Shown: one piece after another, positions 42,587 through 50,749 of the stretch
Layout of the letters: each line of letters begins with the position of its first letter
Numbering within the stretch: the stretch's first letter is position 1
Assembly: GCA_963743285.1 (NCBI GenBank)
Contig: CAVUPF010000001.1
Location: 62,001 to 126,000, forward strand
Length of the DNA: 64,000 nt
Direction of reading: 5' to 3'
Origin: CAVUPF01 sp963743285
GTDB taxonomy: Bacteria; Actinomycetota; Thermoleophilia; Solirubrobacterales; 70-9
Translations under genes and position numbers: made by a program
The notes under the pieces: generated by a model
Databases searched by the model: none
Told to the model about the DNA's origin: nothing
Seen by the model: only the letters and a program-made list of their open reading frames with translations

Positions 42587-42626
42587 CGGGCCGGGGAGAA
42601 TCGCCTGCTCCGGCCCGTCCCTTTTT
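42587..42626 (+). terminator. intrinsic terminator after arfB
   Basis: CGGGCCGGGGAG (42587-42598) pairs with CTCCGGCCCG (42608-42617) with a small bulge, followed by GTCCCTTTTT. GC-rich stem plus T-run 20-60 bp after the arfB stop. Confidence 0.85.
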
Positions 42627-42757
42627 GGCGCCCAGCTAGCCACCGCCAACGCCTCCGCTACCGCCAAACCGCGCCTTCTCCGTCATTGCCCCGGCCCAAC
42701 CACCCACGGAGCCCTCCGTATGACCCCGGGGCCGCGCGACCTGACCCCCGCGCCCCC

Positions 42758-42916
42758 TCAGCCCGGCAGCAACTCCAGCGCCTCGAAGTGGCGGTGGCCA
42801 AGCGTCGCCAGCTGCGCCTCTCCGAGCCGTTTCACCACCGCGAGCACGGCGCAGTCGACGAAGCCGACCTTCAGGTCGGCGTAGGTCTCTTTAGCCTCGA
42901 TCGTGGGATGAGCCTT
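42758..42916 (-). pseudogene. C-terminal relic of a VapC-like PIN toxin
   Basis: The frame ending at 42758 reads YADLKVGFVDCAVLAVVKRL then GEAQLATLGHRHFEALELLPG. This is the end of a PIN domain (DL.LGFVDA..VA.AERLG...LATLD.RHF), with a short internal deletion before ALELLP. No start or N-terminal half is present upstream. Confidence 0.7.
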
Positions 42917-42922
42917 GGCCCC

Positions 42923-43294
42923 TTACCCCCGATTGCGTTCATCGGCCCACTGGTACACGGTTTTCGCGTGCGAGCCCTTCGGGTGATGTCGCACCCCGTA
43001 GGCGATGGCGCGCAGTCCCAGCGGGCGCTCGGGATGACTGACCGCCACGAACACCGCGCCGAAGTGCCCGTCGGGCCAGGGAACATAGGTCTTCACGCAT
43101 CCCGTCAGGTTGGTCCCGTCGCGAGCGTCGTCTTCGCAGGCCATCAGGCGGGACTGGGGGAGACCGCCCAGCTGCTCGATTGCGCTGCGCAGCTCAACCA
43201 GAGCCTCGGCGGCACTCTCGCTCAGGCGGGCCAAGTCCTCGGCCACCGCCTCCTCGTCGAAGCCCACGGGGAAGACCGGGCCCTTCCCGGTCAC
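42923..43294 (-). CDS. hypothetical protein, second gene of a toxin-antitoxin-like pair
   Basis: 123 residues from GTG 43294, eight bases after the stop of a 72-residue gene. Contains DLARLSESAAEALVELRSAI, CEDDARDGTNLTGCVKTYVP and a C-terminus IAYGVRHHPKGSHAKTVYQW with clustered basic and His residues that recalls RelE-like RNases. No established family recognised; the pairing and the neighbouring PIN relic suggest a toxin role, which is inference. Confidence 0.5.
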   Translation of the reverse strand: MTGKGPVFPVGFDEEAVAEDLARLSESAAEALVELRSAIEQLGGLPQSRLMACEDDARDGTNLTGCVKTYVPWPDGHFGAVFVAVSHPERPLGLRAIAYGVRHHPKGSHAKTVYQWADERNRG

Positions 43295-43302
43295 GCTGAC
43301 GC

Positions 43303-43521
43303 TCAGCCCTCGCCGTCGCGAGGCAAATCCCCGAGGTGGCGCTCGAACTCCGTGGGGTCAAGCCGCCGCTCGCCGTGGCGAGCCAGTATTGCCTTGACGG
43401 AAGTGTCCGCGTCCTCGCCCCAGATCACGGCCTCAAGCGCTTCCAGCGCCACCGGTACTCGCTCCTCTGGCATCTCCTTCAAGAGCCGCTCGGCCTTCTC
43501 ACGAGTCGTCACAAACGCCAT
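43303..43521 (-). CDS. small antitoxin-like protein
   Basis: 72 residues from ATG 43521: MAFVTTREKAERLLKEMPEE, RVPVALEALEAVIWGEDADT, KAILARHGERRLDPTEFERHL. Helical, acidic and of antitoxin size. It directly precedes the 123-residue gene with an 8-bp gap, the usual antitoxin-toxin order. No DNA-binding motif can be assigned with certainty. Confidence 0.5.
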   Translation of the reverse strand: MAFVTTREKAERLLKEMPEERVPVALEALEAVIWGEDADTSVKAILARHGERRLDPTEFERHLGDLPRDGEG

Positions 43522-44298
43522 GGTAACGCCAGATGGGCGCTTCGCTGAGCGTCTGCAGGTCGGACCTTTCACTGCCCCCAAGACGGTTGCCGCCCCGTTT
43601 CGTCCCACCTTGTCGGCAAAAATCTGTTCGTATCCACAAGAGCCACCACAAGGGCGGTGGTAAGAGGTGATCGTACCCCGGCGGCCGCAGCGTCCTGCTA
43701 GCCGTCTTTTCCCTGGCCGCGAGTCTCCTCGCCCTGGGAGTGCGAGGCAGACCTGTGTCAATCCGAAGGCTGCGCATCAAAGGGCGGCTACCTGCCCACT
43801 CCGATGCAGCTCTACTCCGTCAAAGGCGTGATCTTCCTCGGTGACGGCGTCGGCACCGAAAAGCGCTTCACCGATGACGTCTTCACCGAAGACACCGACC
43901 AGTACTACACGATCCCTATCGACGGCGCAGGGGCACTTGAACGCGAACTGATCACCCAGCCCGCCCGCTACATACCCGCTGGTGCGCTAGGTATGCCAGG
44001 GACGCGATGAGACGACTGACCCCCAAGTTGACCTCGCCGCCACGGTGGGGGTATCGAAATGGGGTTGGTGGTGGGAGGCGTCTTTGTAGATGCAGGTGCC
44101 AGGAGGAAGAAGGACAGAGCGGATAAGCAAAAGGGATCTTCAGGTCTCGGAGCTGGCGGCGATTGCCCGTACCTGCTGAAGGAGTTCTCCGATCTCTCTT
44201 TGAGCGGGTCAGTTCTCCATTTCGGCGCATACGGCCATCTTCGACTCAGGAAGCGAAAGGCTGCTCTGCGACCTGAGCAACCTGGTCGGGTCTTACAT
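43522..44298. other. 777-bp stretch with at most one weak reading frame
   Basis: Most of it looks like decayed DNA. A frame open from about 43705 to 44010 encodes WECEADLCQSEGCASKGGYL and MQLYSVKGVIFLGDGVGTEK (ATG 43804), which is compositionally plausible but resembles no family I know. A small hairpin CCACC/GGTGG lies at ~43644. A half-palindrome ATCTGTTCG near 43630 is not a full SOS box. Confidence 0.35.
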
Positions 44299-44940
44299 CT
44301 AGAGGAGGCCGATGCGGTCCGGCGGCCAGTAGGTGGCAAAGGCTTCACCGATGATCCAGCTTCGCGGGACGGGCCCCCAGAAGCGGCTGTCGTCGCTGTC
44401 CCCGCGGTTATCACCCATCATGAAGTAGTCGCCGGGGGGAATCCTGATCGTCCTCGGCAGATTGCACTCGGTGGCGTCACCGCAGGGTGTGATGTAGGGC
44501 TCGTTCGTCTTCTCGACACCGTTGACGACCGGATGCCCTTCTTTGACCGAGAGTGTGTCACCGGGCAGTGCGACGATGCGCTTGATGAAGGTCTGGCCTG
44601 ACTCTTCACTGGTCGGTCTCGGACATGACTCACCGACTTCCTCGGGTTCACGGCCGTTGATCGTCACCCCGCATTCATTCCCGGAGTGGTCGGCGCTGGC
44701 GGGCGGGTGGAATACGACGATGTCGCCGATCTGAGGGCTCGTGAAGTGGTAGATGAAACGATTGACAAGCACGCGCTGTCCTTCATCGAGCGTCGGCTCC
44801 ATCGAACCCGAGGGGATTTGGTAAGGCTTTACTGCCCAGGCCTGAACCGCAAATGCCAGGCTCAGCGCCAGGGCGACGATGACGACGAGCTCGATCAGCC
44901 CGCCGAGGCGGCCCTGCGGCTTGGGAATGTGCGGTCTCAG
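44299..44940 (-). CDS. lepB: signal peptidase I, apparent CTG start
   Basis: Cleaves signal peptides at the outer face of the membrane. Coding sequence similar to LepB continues upstream of the first ATG (44802): LIELVVIVALALSLAFAVQA (the membrane anchor) then VKPYQIPSGSMEPTL with catalytic S46. Catalytic Lys is K120 in FIKRIVALPGD; GDNRGDSDDSR is box E. No ATG, GTG or TTG lies in frame before the anchor; CTG 44940 overlaps the stop of the preceding small gene as CTGA, so coupled initiation at CTG is the best reading. Length ~213 residues, normal for actinobacteria. Confidence 0.85.
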   Translation of the reverse strand: MRPHIPKPQGRLGGLIELVVIVALALSLAFAVQAWAVKPYQIPSGSMEPTLDEGQRVLVNRFIYHFTSPQIGDIVVFHPPASADHSGNECGVTINGREPEEVGESCPRPTSEESGQTFIKRIVALPGDTLSVKEGHPVVNGVEKTNEPYITPCGDATECNLPRTIRIPPGDYFMMGDNRGDSDDSRFWGPVPRSWIIGEAFATYWPPDRIGLL

Positions 44941-45131
44941 GCCGAGACCTCGCCGGATTCCCCGGACTCCGTGAACGGGACCTTGACGACCCGATTATGG
45001 ACCTTCAAGCCCTCGACGTTCACGTCTGAAGCGATGCTCTCGAACGCTGCTATTCGAGTTACCTTGGACACCACCGCAGGATAACCCACAGCTCGCGGCC
45101 GACCAGCAGCCTCGATGTCTGGCCGATCCAC
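44937..45131 (-). CDS. small protein upstream of and overlapping lepB
   Basis: 64 residues from GTG 45129-45131; the stop TGA overlaps the proposed lepB CTG. Contains VSKVTRIAAFESIASDVNVE, GLKVHNRVVKVPFTESGESGE. Not recognised. Its main support is the four-base overlap with lepB, which would otherwise lack a start signal. It could act chiefly to deliver ribosomes to lepB. Confidence 0.4.
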   Translation of the reverse strand: MDRPDIEAAGRPRAVGYPAVVSKVTRIAAFESIASDVNVEGLKVHNRVVKVPFTESGESGEVSA

Positions 45132-45559
45132 CGTTCCCTCACCAAGTCGACAACGCCTCTACGGGCTGAAAGACCGGCATGTAGTTCCGCAGTAACTGCG
45201 CTGTTGGCCCGGGGAGCCAGATACTCCCCACATCGAGGAATAGGAATTCCCCAGGCTTGAGTCCCGCCGCCCCTGCGCGAGAGCATGTGACCGTTCGGTC
45301 GCAAATAGCGCCATATGGGCCATTCCTGTACCGATGAGACCGATCGGTCTCATCGGAGGCGTCTGAGGCCGAAACCAGCTAAAAGAGTCTGAGTCGGAGG
45401 GCCCGGCGAGTTGATCGAGAGGCAATCATGGTGGCTCCCGAGTTGGAGACGTGGGAGTGGTCGCGGGGATTCCCTTCAAGCGGATGCTGACAAGATCAAT
45501 TAGTCCGCCGCCTACGTGACGGCGCAGAGCCCTTTGATCCCACGACAACGGAGACACAC
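45132..45559. other. 428-bp intergenic region with a strong palindrome
   Basis: No convincing gene. Contains the perfect 26-bp palindrome at 45331-45356. A 20-codon ATG frame at 45429 is probably chance. A ribosome binding site GGAGAC precedes the SDR ATG. Confidence 0.4.
45331..45356. promoter_or_regulatory. perfect 26-bp palindrome, TetR-type operator
   Basis: CCGATGAGACCGA is followed immediately by its exact reverse complement. The core TGAGACCGATCGGTCTCA has the look of TetR/AcrR operators. It is 204 bp upstream of the SDR start and ~200 bp upstream of the leftward small gene-lepB pair, so either could be controlled. Confidence 0.7.
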
Positions 45560-46294
45560 ATGAGCACCAACCAGGAATCGGGCCGCATCGCGGTCATCAC
45601 CGGCGCCTCATCGGGCATCGGCGAGGCCACCGCTCGCGCACTCGCTGCCGACGGTCACCGCCTCGCCCTGTTGGCCCGTCGCGCCGACCGAGTCGAGAAA
45701 CTGGCCGAAGAGCTCGGCAGCGGCACCCTCGCCATCAAAACCGACGTTACCGATCGCGACTCGATCGTCGAGGCGGCGGAGCGCGTGCAGAGTGAGCTGG
45801 GCGGCGTCGACATCCTCGTCAACAACGCCGGGGTGATGCTGCTCGGGCCGTTTTCCTCCGAACAGAAGATGGAGATCCGGCAGATGGTGGAGACCAATCT
45901 GCTGGGCGCGATAACGACGACTGAGGTATTCCTCGACCAGCTCCGCGACGGCGGCGGCGACCTCGTCAACATCTCCTCGGTGGCGGGCCGCACCGCTCGG
46001 CCAGGCAACGCGGTCTACGCCGCGACCAAGTGGGGGCTGGGCGGCTGGTCGGAGTCGCTACGCCAAGAACTCCAGCCCGAGATCCGCGTGATGGTCATCG
46101 AGCCCGGCGCCGTTGCAACCGAGCTGACTGACCACATCACCCATGCGTATACGAAGAGGGCCGTGCAGCAGATGGTCGGAGAGATAGCCATCCGACCCGA
46201 GGACATCGCCGAGGTCATCGCCTTCGCGGTCGCACGGCCGCGTCGCATGGCCCTCAACGAGATCCTCATTCGGCCCACGGCTCAGGCAGGTTGA
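45560..46294 (+). CDS. short-chain dehydrogenase/reductase (classical SDR)
   Basis: 244 residues. NAD(P)-binding TGASSGIG (14-21) with Arg/Arg (LLARRADR) after beta-2 suggesting NADP, NNAG motif, catalytic Ser in NISSVAG and YAATK. C-terminal region VIEPGAVATELTDHI shapes the substrate pocket. Similar to YdfG/serine dehydrogenase-like oxidoreductases; substrate unknown. ATG 45560 has a GGAGAC ribosome binding site. Confidence 0.92.
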   Translation: MSTNQESGRIAVITGASSGIGEATARALAADGHRLALLARRADRVEKLAEELGSGTLAIKTDVTDRDSIVEAAERVQSELGGVDILVNNAGVMLLGPFSSEQKMEIRQMVETNLLGAITTTEVFLDQLRDGGGDLVNISSVAGRTARPGNAVYAATKWGLGGWSESLRQELQPEIRVMVIEPGAVATELTDHITHAYTKRAVQQMVGEIAIRPEDIAEVIAFAVARPRRMALNEILIRPTAQAG

Positions 46295-46938
46295 CCCAGC
46301 GTCGACCTCAATCCACCAGGGGCGCGTCCGGCGCCCCCGATGTTGCCCGCTTGCGATCACGGATTGTGATTTCAAGTCGGTGAACTCCTCAGCGGAAAGC
46401 TGGAACATAAAGTCTTCGGGAAAACGCTTGGCGTTGCGTTTCCTGCTGAACCAGCGCCCTGGTGTTCAGGTGCGAGAAATGCGGCAGCAGCTACAGCGCC
46501 ATGCACGCGGCGGCTGATCGATTGCCAGTTGCGTCATCGGCATCCACGCCCGACCTGCTCTGGTGCTGCTGTCTATAGGGGCCAGCGGTAGCCGCACGCC
46601 ACGAGCTGAAACGAAAATGAAGACATGGTGGTCCTCCTTGAGGGCCACTGGCGGCCGAGCGATCTCACTTGGAGACCTCTAGCTTTGCGTCCCCGCCTCG
46701 CGGCGAGTTTGCCTTTGACAGTGCCGGTTGATCGGTCGTTACCAGCGATATCGGGCATCCGTGTCGCACTCTGAAGGTATGGGGACGGATGTTCTGGTTC
46801 AACAGCCGGGATGCCTGGGTGCGTGGTGGACCAAGTCACAATCGCATCGGGGCTCGGTTTGGGGGTCTGTGCGTTGCGCTTTGGAAGCTGACGGCGGAGG
46901 CTCGGATAGCTCCTCCCAGCTCCACGGTCATATGCAGC
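46295..46938. other. 644-bp stretch, decayed DNA with an ORF6N relic
   Basis: Apart from the ORF6N fragment listed separately no gene is recognised on either strand between the SDR and the second HD-GYP gene. Confidence 0.4.
46328..46438 (-). pseudogene. relic of an ORF6N-domain (phage/plasmid) protein
   Basis: The frame reads RNAKRFPEDFMFQLSAEEFT then DLKSQSVIASGQHRGRR, matching the ORF6N domain core (RN..RFPEDFMFQLT.EE...LKSQ..TS..GGRR). Start and remainder are missing. ORF6N/KilA-N genes are typical of phage and other mobile elements, so this marks an old insertion. Confidence 0.75.
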
Positions 46939-48255
46939 CTATGAGCCGACGATCGCCTCCAGGGCCTCGGCGACCCGCGGATCAAACTGGGTGCCAGCGC
47001 AGGAGCGAAGCTCGCTCAGCGCCTTCTCCGGCGGCATCGCCTTGCGGTAGGAGCGGGTGGTGGTCATCGCGCTGAAGGCATCACAGCAGGTGACGATCCG
47101 GGCCTCGATCGGAATCTCCTCACCGGCCAGGGCGTCGGGGTAGCCGCCGCCGTCGTAGTGCTCGTGGGAGGAGCGGACGATGCGGCCGACTTCGGCGAGG
47201 ACGCCGCCGACGCGCTTCAGCATCTGCTCGCCCTCGATCGTGTGGCGGTGCATGATCTTCCACTCCGCCTCATCGAGCGGGCCCGCCTTGTTGATGATCT
47301 CCTTCGGCACGGCGATCTTGCCGACGTCGTGCAGCAGGGCGGCGAACTCGACGTTGCGGCGCCGGTGGGAGTCGAGGCCGACGCGATCGGCGACGGCGAG
47401 GGAGAGCTCGACCACGCCGCGGCTGTGGCTGCCGGTGTAGGCGTCGTCGGCCTCGACCACATCGCCGAGCAGCATCGCGGTCCCCTGGTATGCGCTGCTC
47501 AGCTCGAGGGCCTGATCGATGCGTGCCTGGCGCTCGCGGGAGAGGACCGCGAGGACCGCCGCCAGCGGCACCATCAACAGGCAGAGCGCCGGACCGAGCT
47601 CGATTGCCGCGAAGGCCGCCAGCAGGCCGATCGGGGCCAGCGCACCGTCCAGCGCGTAGACCGGCGCCACCAACTTTGCCAAGGTGCGCGCGGTGGTGCC
47701 GTCGACCAGGCGCTCGCGGAGCGCAGCGGCGGTGAAGTCGAAGGCGAACTGGGCGAGCAGGGCGAGCAGGTAGACCCCCCAGCGATCCCAGGAGAAGACC
47801 TGGGCCCCGGCGAGGATCAGCACCAAGGCCGGCCCGACGGAGTGCCAGCAGTCCCCGAAGGCGTGAAAGGCCCGGTAGATGCTGGTCCGGCCGCTGGCGT
47901 AGTCAAACATCCGGCCCAGCAGGTAGCTGAAACTGACGACGAGCGGGACAACCGGGGTGGGCAAGAGGAAGAGCATCGGCACCAGGATCAGCTCGGTGGG
48001 GACCGTGTAGCCGTCGGCGATGTCGAATTTCGCCCGGCTGCTCACCACATAGGCGCCGATCAGGATCACCAGTGTCGGTCCCTCCAAGCTGCGCGGGGAG
48101 GGAATCAGGGCCGCCATCGCGAGCGCCACGGCCACGAAGGCGACGGCGGCGATGGCCTCACCCACGCGCTCGCGCCCGACGGCACGAAGCAGCGCACGCT
48201 CGCGCCCGAGGGCGAAGCGACGTTCCAGCTCGGGTGTCTCCGCGACGGTCGCCAT
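46939..48255 (-). CDS. membrane-anchored HD-GYP domain protein
   Basis: 438 residues. Residues ~30-225 form seven or eight helices, then an HD-GYP domain (~245-438) with HDVGK. The GYP motif is SHEHYDGGGYP, so the first His of the usual HHExxDGxGYP is Ser; this His is a metal ligand in characterised HD-GYP enzymes, and activity may be altered. It resembles the protein at 37953 in architecture but not closely in sequence. Starts ATG 48255. Confidence 0.88.
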   Translation of the reverse strand: MATVAETPELERRFALGRERALLRAVGRERVGEAIAAVAFVAVALAMAALIPSPRSLEGPTLVILIGAYVVSSRAKFDIADGYTVPTELILVPMLFLLPTPVVPLVVSFSYLLGRMFDYASGRTSIYRAFHAFGDCWHSVGPALVLILAGAQVFSWDRWGVYLLALLAQFAFDFTAAALRERLVDGTTARTLAKLVAPVYALDGALAPIGLLAAFAAIELGPALCLLMVPLAAVLAVLSRERQARIDQALELSSAYQGTAMLLGDVVEADDAYTGSHSRGVVELSLAVADRVGLDSHRRRNVEFAALLHDVGKIAVPKEIINKAGPLDEAEWKIMHRHTIEGEQMLKRVGGVLAEVGRIVRSSHEHYDGGGYPDALAGEEIPIEARIVTCCDAFSAMTTTRSYRKAMPPEKALSELRSCAGTQFDPRVAEALEAIVGS

Positions 48256-48573
48256 CGGCTGATCGCAGCCAGATTTGCAGCGGTCTACAGGGCCTTATCG
48301 GCGCGCCGCGGGCTGCTGATAAGGCTCGAACGGACAGCCACGGAACGATCAGGCAAATAAAAGCGACTAGGCATCTGTATGAACTTGCTTAAGTCGCTTA
48401 AGTCCTCGATCTGCGGGTCCGATCCTTGCTCACATAAGTCAGCTGAATAAGGGCAAACCTGTCGCGAGGCGGGGGCGCAAAGTCAGAGGTCTCCGCTTTG
48501 GCGCGAGACGGCTCAACTGCCAGCTTGGTTTTGACGACCAGGCTTTTTGGCCTGCGAGAAGGAGGTTTCCCGA
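48256..48573. other. 318-bp intergenic region
   Basis: Divergent region between the HD-GYP gene and the secreted protein. Contains a tandem GCTTAAGTC repeat (~48389-48406). An AGGAGG ribosome binding site lies just before the ATG at 48574. No gene. Confidence 0.35.
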
Positions 48574-49200
48574 ATGAGGCTCAACCGAATTCCCGGTCCC
48601 CGCGGCACCCGCGCCAAGCTCGCCGGTGCCGTGACGATCGCGCTGCTGGCGATGGCGGCCTTCGCAGGCTCCGCCCAGGCGTGCTCTTACTCCGGCGGCA
48701 CCCAGGTGTTCAGCCGCTGGGGCGATCAGCGCGATTACGTGCTCGCCCCCGAAGGCGGCTTTGAGGGTGGCGGCGCCGGCTGGTCGTTGAACGGCGGCGC
48801 CAAGGTCGTCGCGGGCAACGAGAGCTACTTCCTAGACGGCGCCGGGGACTCCAAGTCTCTTGCGCTGCCCGCCGGCAGCTCGGCCGTGAGCCCGCCGATT
48901 TGCATGGCAATCGACACGCCAGTCTTCCGGCTGATGGACCGCAACACGGGTGAGCCCTCCTCGCGGCTGCGAGTCGAAGCTGTCTTCAGCCTGCTGGGGC
49001 TGATCCACACCGATGTCGTCGAAACCCTCAGCGCTGGCTCGGCCTGGGCGCCCAGCCAGCCGATCTCAACTGTGCTGGGGCTCTCGACGATCGTCGGGAC
49101 GCTGATCCCCAGCTCGATCGAGATCCGCTTCAGGCCGCTTGATGCGAAGGGCAACTGGCAGATCGACGACCTCTACGTCGATCCCTTCTGTCGCCATTAG
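48574..49200 (+). CDS. secreted protein of unknown function
   Basis: 208 residues with a signal peptide (GAVTIALLAMAAFAGSAQA, cleavage after A36) and a mature part beginning CSYSGGTQVFSRWGD. YVLAPEGGFEGGGAGWSLNG, DGAGDSKSLALPAGSSAVSP and GNWQIDDLYVDPF are typical of a secreted family common in Solirubrobacterales that probably has a jelly-roll beta-sandwich, by similarity to carbohydrate-binding modules. ATG 48574 follows a perfect AGGAGG. Confidence 0.7.
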   Translation: MRLNRIPGPRGTRAKLAGAVTIALLAMAAFAGSAQACSYSGGTQVFSRWGDQRDYVLAPEGGFEGGGAGWSLNGGAKVVAGNESYFLDGAGDSKSLALPAGSSAVSPPICMAIDTPVFRLMDRNTGEPSSRLRVEAVFSLLGLIHTDVVETLSAGSAWAPSQPISTVLGLSTIVGTLIPSSIEIRFRPLDAKGNWQIDDLYVDPFCRH

Positions 49201-49261
49201 CGTGAACTGACTCCAACGTCTTCCGAGCTCCTCGGGAGGCCGATGGCGCCTCAGGCGAGAC

Positions 49262-49288
49262 GGCTCCCCACCCGTGTGGTGGGGAGCC
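49262..49288 (+). terminator. strong hairpin after the secreted-protein gene
   Basis: GGCTCCCCAC (49262-49271) and GTGGGGAGCC (49279-49288) form a perfect 10-bp stem with a 7-nt loop, 61 bp after the stop. No T-run follows; it could serve as terminator for both this gene and the convergent lipoprotein gene. Confidence 0.6.
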
Positions 49289-49336
49289 CACGTGACTGTG
49301 GCGCCGGAGTGAGGCAGGCCCGACTGTTGGCTGTGC

Positions 49337-49636
49337 CTATTTGCACTTTGATATCGCGCTAGATTTGCGCTCTGCTACTCGCATGTCGAGTTCTCTGGCT
49401 TCGCTGGATTCCGGGCTCACGACTTCTTTGACGTGTTCGAGTTCCGTCCGGTCTATTTCCTTTGCGGCGAGTTCGCATTCTTGCCGCTGGTGCTTCCCGC
49501 TTGGTTGATCCTTGACGGCTTTCGTGCTACTGGCAGCGGTGGTGGAGTCGCCACTGGTCCCGCATCCAGCCAGAGCAAGCGCTCCGACCAGCGCGAGCGC
49601 GGCGAGCTGGTAGCTGCGACCAGAGCTGCTTTGCAA
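49337..49636 (-). CDS. small lipoprotein
   Basis: 99 residues using TTG 49636, which gives MQSSSGRSYQLAALALVGAL and a lipobox ALAGC. The mature part is charged (KAVKDQPSGKHQRQECELAA, EHVKEVVSPESSEAREL) and helical. The frame is open upstream to 49792 but without a secretion signal there. No family recognised; similar in character to the truncated lipoprotein at the left edge. Confidence 0.5.
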   Translation of the reverse strand: MQSSSGRSYQLAALALVGALALAGCGTSGDSTTAASSTKAVKDQPSGKHQRQECELAAKEIDRTELEHVKEVVSPESSEARELDMRVAERKSSAISKCK

Positions 49637-49959
49637 TAACGGGGCCTTGGCGTGCGCCTCGTTGGCGTCGCGGGTGGTGGCACGGAAACGGTAAGTGCTC
49701 TTGACCTCGGTGTCGTCGGCGCTCGGCTGCGGGCCGATCCACCCTCTGACCGGGCGAAAGACGATCCTGCTCAGCTGCGCCGCCGAAATCACAGCTCCAG
49801 CTTGCCAACAAAAGCTGCGTGCCGAGAGTGTGGCGTACTGCCCGTGGGCCAGTCAAGCCACGAAATTGCCGGTTACAGCCGGGTTCAATCGGACAGAAAT
49901 TCGGCCAGAAGTGCCCCGCAAACCCCTCCAACAAGCGGAATCCAGCTTGCCAGAGTGGA
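49637..49959. other. 323-bp stretch, no gene recognised
   Basis: Between the small lipoprotein and the tRNA-Cys remnant. On the minus strand an open frame continues (KSTYRFRATTRDANEAHAKA) but has no family match; probably the edge of the accessory zone. Confidence 0.3.
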
Positions 49960-50005
49960 AGGTGCCTACCGGAATCGAACCGGTGTAAACGGCCCTGCTG
50001 GCCGC
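49960..50005 (-). pseudogene. 3' remnant of tRNA-Cys(GCA)
   Basis: Reading the minus strand, GCGGC-CAGCAGG-GCCGT forms an anticodon arm with GCA at the anticodon position, followed by T-arm ACCGG-TTCGATT-CCGGT and acceptor strand AGGCACC. The D-arm and 5' acceptor strand are missing, and the invariant U33 is A. This is what remains of a tRNA 3' half at the edge of an integrated element. Confidence 0.7.
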
Positions 50006-50716
50006 TCAATAGGGAAGTTTTTGGCTCAACCAAGCGGATTTCTGCTTTTGTGCGCCAGTAAACGCGCCAGTGACCTCAAGGCCGTGCCACAAGTGCTGGC
50101 CCTCGAAGCCATTTGTCGGCATCGCCCTGGCCACTGGCAAGTAGACGCTCAGGGGGAGGGCCTCTCTAACTCGCTCGGCGAAGGAAGGAGCCCCGGTGCG
50201 CTCCAGGTGGTCGAGTACCTCAGCAGCGGTGTGCGGCGGATCTTGGAGCGCCGCAGCCTGACGGATCACGCTGTCGCGGACGCCCTCCGACGCCATCTCA
50301 AAAAGCACGCAGAGGAACTCGTCTGCCGTTGTAACTGTGACTCCATAGGGCTCGCAGGCCTGGGGCGGAAAATCACGCACGTTGCTGGTGACGATGCTGT
50401 TGGCGTGGGAGACGACCGCAGCGGCGAGGACGTGCCGGTCCTTGGGATCGTTCTCCATTGAGTCCTCGACTTGGGCGATCGCGGCTCCGTCGACCAGCGC
50501 ATCCTCAAAGGCGCCGTTCATTGCTGCCGCCAACCGATCCATGTCGGTCTCGTTGATGTCGGTCCGGCTCTCGACAACGTTTCGCCTCACCTCCTCAAGG
50601 ATTCGATCGCTCCAGTGCGGGTCGAAGAGCTCGATCTCGGCAAGGCGCAGCAACGTGTCCCGCAGGGAGGCGGGGAAGAGGACATCGGCATCGAGGACGA
50701 CCTGGTAGTAGGCCAC
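50006..50716 (-). CDS. PIN-domain protein (toxin of an HTH-PIN pair)
   Basis: 236 residues. The PIN domain opens VVLDADVLFPASLRDTLLRL with the first catalytic Asp, contains DPKDRHVLAAAVVSHANSIV and TSNVRDFPPQACEPYGV with the later acidic residues. PIN toxins are Mg-dependent RNases. The C-terminal ~90 residues are helical and unusual for VapC; the very end runs into the tRNA-Cys remnant, so the tail may be an insertion artefact. Preceded by an excisionase-type HTH gene, the usual antitoxin partner in this class. Confidence 0.8.
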   Translation of the reverse strand: MAYYQVVLDADVLFPASLRDTLLRLAEIELFDPHWSDRILEEVRRNVVESRTDINETDMDRLAAAMNGAFEDALVDGAAIAQVEDSMENDPKDRHVLAAAVVSHANSIVTSNVRDFPPQACEPYGVTVTTADEFLCVLFEMASEGVRDSVIRQAAALQDPPHTAAEVLDHLERTGAPSFAERVREALPLSVYLPVARAMPTNGFEGQHLWHGLEVTGAFTGAQKQKSAWLSQKLPY

Positions 50717-50749
50717 ACCACCAGGGTATTTCGCCCAACCGCGTCGGGT

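Noticed and set aside
43626..43640. Possible third SOS box (ATCTGTTCG)
   Set aside because: Only the right half matches; the left half is AAAAAT instead of GAACAT, and no gene starts nearby.
44059..44601. 180-codon plus-strand frame
   Set aside because: Most of it is antisense to signal peptidase I; the unique first part has no recognisable features.
47158..48360. 400-codon plus-strand frame opposite the second HD-GYP gene
   Set aside because: Antisense shadow of an HD-GYP gene in GC-rich DNA; product is compositionally odd (Gln/His/Glu-rich) without motifs.
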